DNA from: Flavobacterium resistens
GTDB lineage: Bacteria > Bacteroidota > Bacteroidia > Flavobacteriales > Flavobacteriaceae
Reading direction: 5' to 3'
DNA length: 64,000 bases
NCBI RefSeq assembly: GCF_900182645.1
Contig: NZ_FXTA01000002.1
Span: 496,001-560,000, forward strand
The first letter of the stretch is position 1. Each line of letters begins with the position of its first letter. The translations under genes and the position numbers were made by a program. The notes below the pieces were generated by a model. The model saw nothing but the letters and a program-made list of their open reading frames with translations, was not told the DNA's origin and made no database searches. This document shows, piece after piece, positions 61,734 to 64,000 of the stretch.

Positions 61734-63422
61734 TTATTCAATTTTGAATGTTTTATAAAAACGAACATTCTTTCCCGTTTCTGTGAGTCCTTCCAATATG
61801 ATTTCATAATCTCCAGATATGTCAGAGGCATAAAATGGGATGCTCATTTCGCTATTTTTAAAAGCAATATTAGGTTTCCAAAGTAATTGATATCTGTAGT
61901 CAGGAATTCGGCTGCGTGTATTAGGAGCTTCATGTTTCGGTTCAAAATATACTTTTGCAGGTTCTGGTCTAAGGATGGTCGTTTTTAGAATATTTTTGTC
62001 AATATAAATAGTCGCAAAATCTTTGTTTTTTGTAATGATACTAACAATTCCGTTGAATATTTTAGGACCATAACAATAAGGTCTGTCAACAACGCTAATG
62101 CTTTCAATTTGAAAAGCATTGTAATTAAGTAATGCATTTATATTCTGAATTTGCAATCCATCAACCAAAACGAGACACGGTTCAGGCGATTGTGTTATAT
62201 TGTATTTGATATCTCTTAAATATAGTGAAGGAACTTGATTGTAATCTTTAAAATTAAGTTCGGTAACAATTTCTACTATGGTTTCTTTAAATGTTCTAAA
62301 TCTTTCGAAATCATCTAGATTGTATTTTTTTTCTGTAGGTTGAAAAAAGAAGTCGGTATTGCTGGTTTCAATCAGGCTATCTTTTTTTTGCGAAAAATAA
62401 ACGTTTTCTACCTGCGATGCCAATGAGCGTTCTTGAATCGCTTTTAAATTTCTACTAGAAATAGATGTCTTGTTGGAGAAAATTAAATTTGATAAATCCG
62501 GACTTGGCGTTTTGTCTATTGTAATACTGTAATTTTCTCTGTCAGATTCTGATAATTGAACATAACAGTCTGATGTATTGGTTTGTTTGTCTATCAAAAA
62601 AATAAATTTTCCGTTGCTATTTGTTTTGGTCGTTTTGAAAATGAAATTTTTTCCCGGAATAGAAAGTGTAACTATTTTGGCGTTTAAATCAGAATTTGCA
62701 ACTTTCGGTGTTATAAAGCCAGTTATGATTTCACCTCTTGTTTCTGGAAGAACCGTTATATTTTCTTTTAAATTTATATTAGCATTGATAGTTTCATTAT
62801 TTGGGTATTCAGGTATAAAATCTATTTTTCTGATATTTAAAAAGTAATTTCCTCTATCCAATGTTTTTGGAAGTAAAAGTGTCGCTTTTTCCCTCTTCAA
62901 ATATTTTCCCTTGTCAAGGTTTAAGGGAATGTTTTCAGATGTGTTTTCTGTTTCATTTTTATAAGCCTCAGATTTTTTAGAAGTACTATCAATAACCATA
63001 TTGATATGTTCTTGAAATGGATTTACGATGGTAAGGTCTTTTTCAAAAAAGTTATTTTGATTGTTGTTTAACATCCAATTCGTATAAGCAATAAGTTTAT
63101 AATTTCCTGTTGTTAATGTTGTTGGAATAAAATAATCTCCAGATCCTATTCCGTTTTTTAAACTAACTTTAGTTTTATACACACTTTCTTTACGATCGTT
63201 AATTACTTCTAAATAGGCAACCTCACTGATATCTGAAAATACAGTGTTTTTGTTTAAACAGTATAATTGATAGTATAGCGTTTCGCCAGTTAATACCACC
63301 GAGGTATTGGTTTTGACTAATACTGATTCTGTACCAAAAGCAGTATTATTTTGAGCGGTACTTTTATAAGTGAAATTTACTAATAACAGTAAAAAAGCTA
63401 ATTTTATGTTTAATTTTCCCAA
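61734..63422 (-). CDS. MG2-like protein with barrel-less TonB plug-like domain, cassette 3
   Basis: This 562-residue exported protein starts at TTG (63422) with the same 13-base overlap as in the other two cassettes, then a signal peptide (LAFLLLLVNFTYKSTAQ). The MG2 domain is at about 28-120 (VVLTGETLYYQLYCLN to GNYKLIAYTNWMLNN), and the plug-like part at about 416-472 (LVLVDGLQIQNINALL to KIFNGIVSIITKNKD). It is more diverged than copies 1 and 2 in the middle but keeps the C-terminal SDISGDYEIILEGLT. No barrel follows. Confidence 0.72.
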   Translation of the reverse strand: MGKLNIKLAFLLLLVNFTYKSTAQNNTAFGTESVLVKTNTSVVLTGETLYYQLYCLNKNTVFSDISEVAYLEVINDRKESVYKTKVSLKNGIGSGDYFIPTTLTTGNYKLIAYTNWMLNNNQNNFFEKDLTIVNPFQEHINMVIDSTSKKSEAYKNETENTSENIPLNLDKGKYLKREKATLLLPKTLDRGNYFLNIRKIDFIPEYPNNETINANINLKENITVLPETRGEIITGFITPKVANSDLNAKIVTLSIPGKNFIFKTTKTNSNGKFIFLIDKQTNTSDCYVQLSESDRENYSITIDKTPSPDLSNLIFSNKTSISSRNLKAIQERSLASQVENVYFSQKKDSLIETSNTDFFFQPTEKKYNLDDFERFRTFKETIVEIVTELNFKDYNQVPSLYLRDIKYNITQSPEPCLVLVDGLQIQNINALLNYNAFQIESISVVDRPYCYGPKIFNGIVSIITKNKDFATIYIDKNILKTTILRPEPAKVYFEPKHEAPNTRSRIPDYRYQLLWKPNIAFKNSEMSIPFYASDISGDYEIILEGLTETGKNVRFYKTFKIE

Positions 63423-64000
63423 AATGAAGGTATTACGTTAGAAGAAAATGATGTACAATCTCCGCATTCTTTTTCAACCATATAGAATCCAGAAGGAATC
63501 ATTCCTGGACCATCTCCAATAAAATCATGTGTTTTAATTAAGTCATAATCATTTTGTTCGATTTCATTAAAATAGTAGAGTCTGGCATTGCAAGTTGTAA
63601 AATACTCGGTTGGTTTTTCAGAAGGAAAAAAATCTTTGAAACTAAAAAAGATTCTTTTTTTGGCAACCGATGCAACTTCAAAATAACCAACAACTTTTTC
63701 ATTTGAATCTGATGTTGACTTTATGTTCCCTACTACATATCCAGGCTGATTTGGAGATAATAATTCTCCTGAATCAAACATTTTTTTGGATGTATAATAA
63801 TAATCATAAGCAGCTTGACTTTGAGTGTATTGAGAAACCATTATGCTGTAGCGATTTGTTAGCATGTAATCTGTATCGGCGATAAAACGAATAGGATATT
63901 TTACACGGTCTTCAGTCAAAGCGGTCGTATTGGTTTGTCTAATTCCCGTGGAGTGTTTTGTAGTGAAACAAGTCTGAATGTTAGGTGGTGCAGGAACTTT
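63410..64000 (-). CDS. DUF4249 family lipoprotein, cassette 3, partial
   Basis: These are the last 196 residues of a gene whose start lies beyond the right edge; the frame is open to base 64000. They match the other two DUF4249 proteins in IRFIADTDYMLTNRYSIMV, NQPGYVVGNIKSTSDSNEKV, GYFEVASVAKKRIFFSFKDFF in pieces and the end ECGDCTSFSSNVIPSFWEN. This shows that a third cassette continues rightward, where a third receptor and protein X are expected. Confidence 0.82.
   Translation of the reverse strand, partial: KVPAPPNIQTCFTTKHSTGIRQTNTTALTEDRVKYPIRFIADTDYMLTNRYSIMVSQYTQSQAAYDYYYTSKKMFDSGELLSPNQPGYVVGNIKSTSDSNEKVVGYFEVASVAKKRIFFSFKDFFPSEKPTEYFTTCNARLYYFNEIEQNDYDLIKTHDFIGDGPGMIPSGFYMVEKECGDCTSFSSNVIPSFWEN

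Overview
The window is an AT-rich bacterial chromosome segment that looks like Flavobacterium or a very close relative. The supporting signs are a SusC/SusD pair, a type IX secretion (T9SS) C-terminal sorting domain, a short 287-residue primary sigma factor, promoters of the Bacteroidetes type (TTG, about 19 bases, TAnnTTTG), near absence of Shine-Dalgarno sequences, a GYDIA-type GHMP kinase, and repeat families I associate with this genus. I see no insertion sequence, phage or CRISPR array; apart from one tRNA, the RNA-like elements are repeats and terminators.

Region 1 (1-13.4 kb) is a maltose/starch utilisation locus. A leftward operon carries an MFS sugar transporter, beta-phosphoglucomutase and a GH65 phosphorylase cut by the window edge. 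A LacI-type regulator with its own terminator follows. A rightward susC-susD-susE operon comes next, then a T9SS-exported GH13 alpha-amylase. Together they would cut starch outside the cell, bind and import oligosaccharides across the outer membrane, move maltose across the inner membrane, and convert it by phosphorolysis to glucose 6-phosphate.

Region 2 (13.5-42.4 kb) is mostly housekeeping. It holds an MHS-family transporter with a small membrane partner, tRNA-Phe, coaX, an outer membrane protein, lptC, a CNNM/CorC-type protein, a PpiD-like foldase, HMG-CoA reductase with a GYDIA kinase, DPP IV with two tandem POT peptide transporters, three thioredoxin-fold paralogues of which two lost their cysteines, the surE-lpxB-NlpC/P60-comEC cluster, a tail-specific protease, a NUC endonuclease, rpe and rpoD. 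Two related palindromic repeats (about 15.4 and 41.3 kb) and one Flavo-1-like structured element (23.6 kb) lie between genes.

Region 3 (42.5-64 kb) is the accessory and most interesting part. An ECF sigma factor overlaps a gene whose product has an N-terminal cytoplasmic segment, one inner-membrane helix, a long Lys-rich periplasmic linker and a C-terminal beta-barrel, the layout of dual membrane-spanning anti-sigma factors. Upstream of it lie two complete tandem copies, and the end of a third, of a leftward four-gene cassette: secreted protein X, STN-domain TonB-dependent receptor, DUF4249 lipoprotein, and an MG2-like protein ending in a TonB-receptor plug-like domain but with no barrel. All three copies join the last two genes by the same 13-base overlap and a TTG start, and both visible cassette promoters share sequence. 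A TPR histidine kinase with a LytTR response regulator and two small genes of unknown function sit between copies two and three. The cassette looks like a multi-component outer membrane system whose substrate is unknown.
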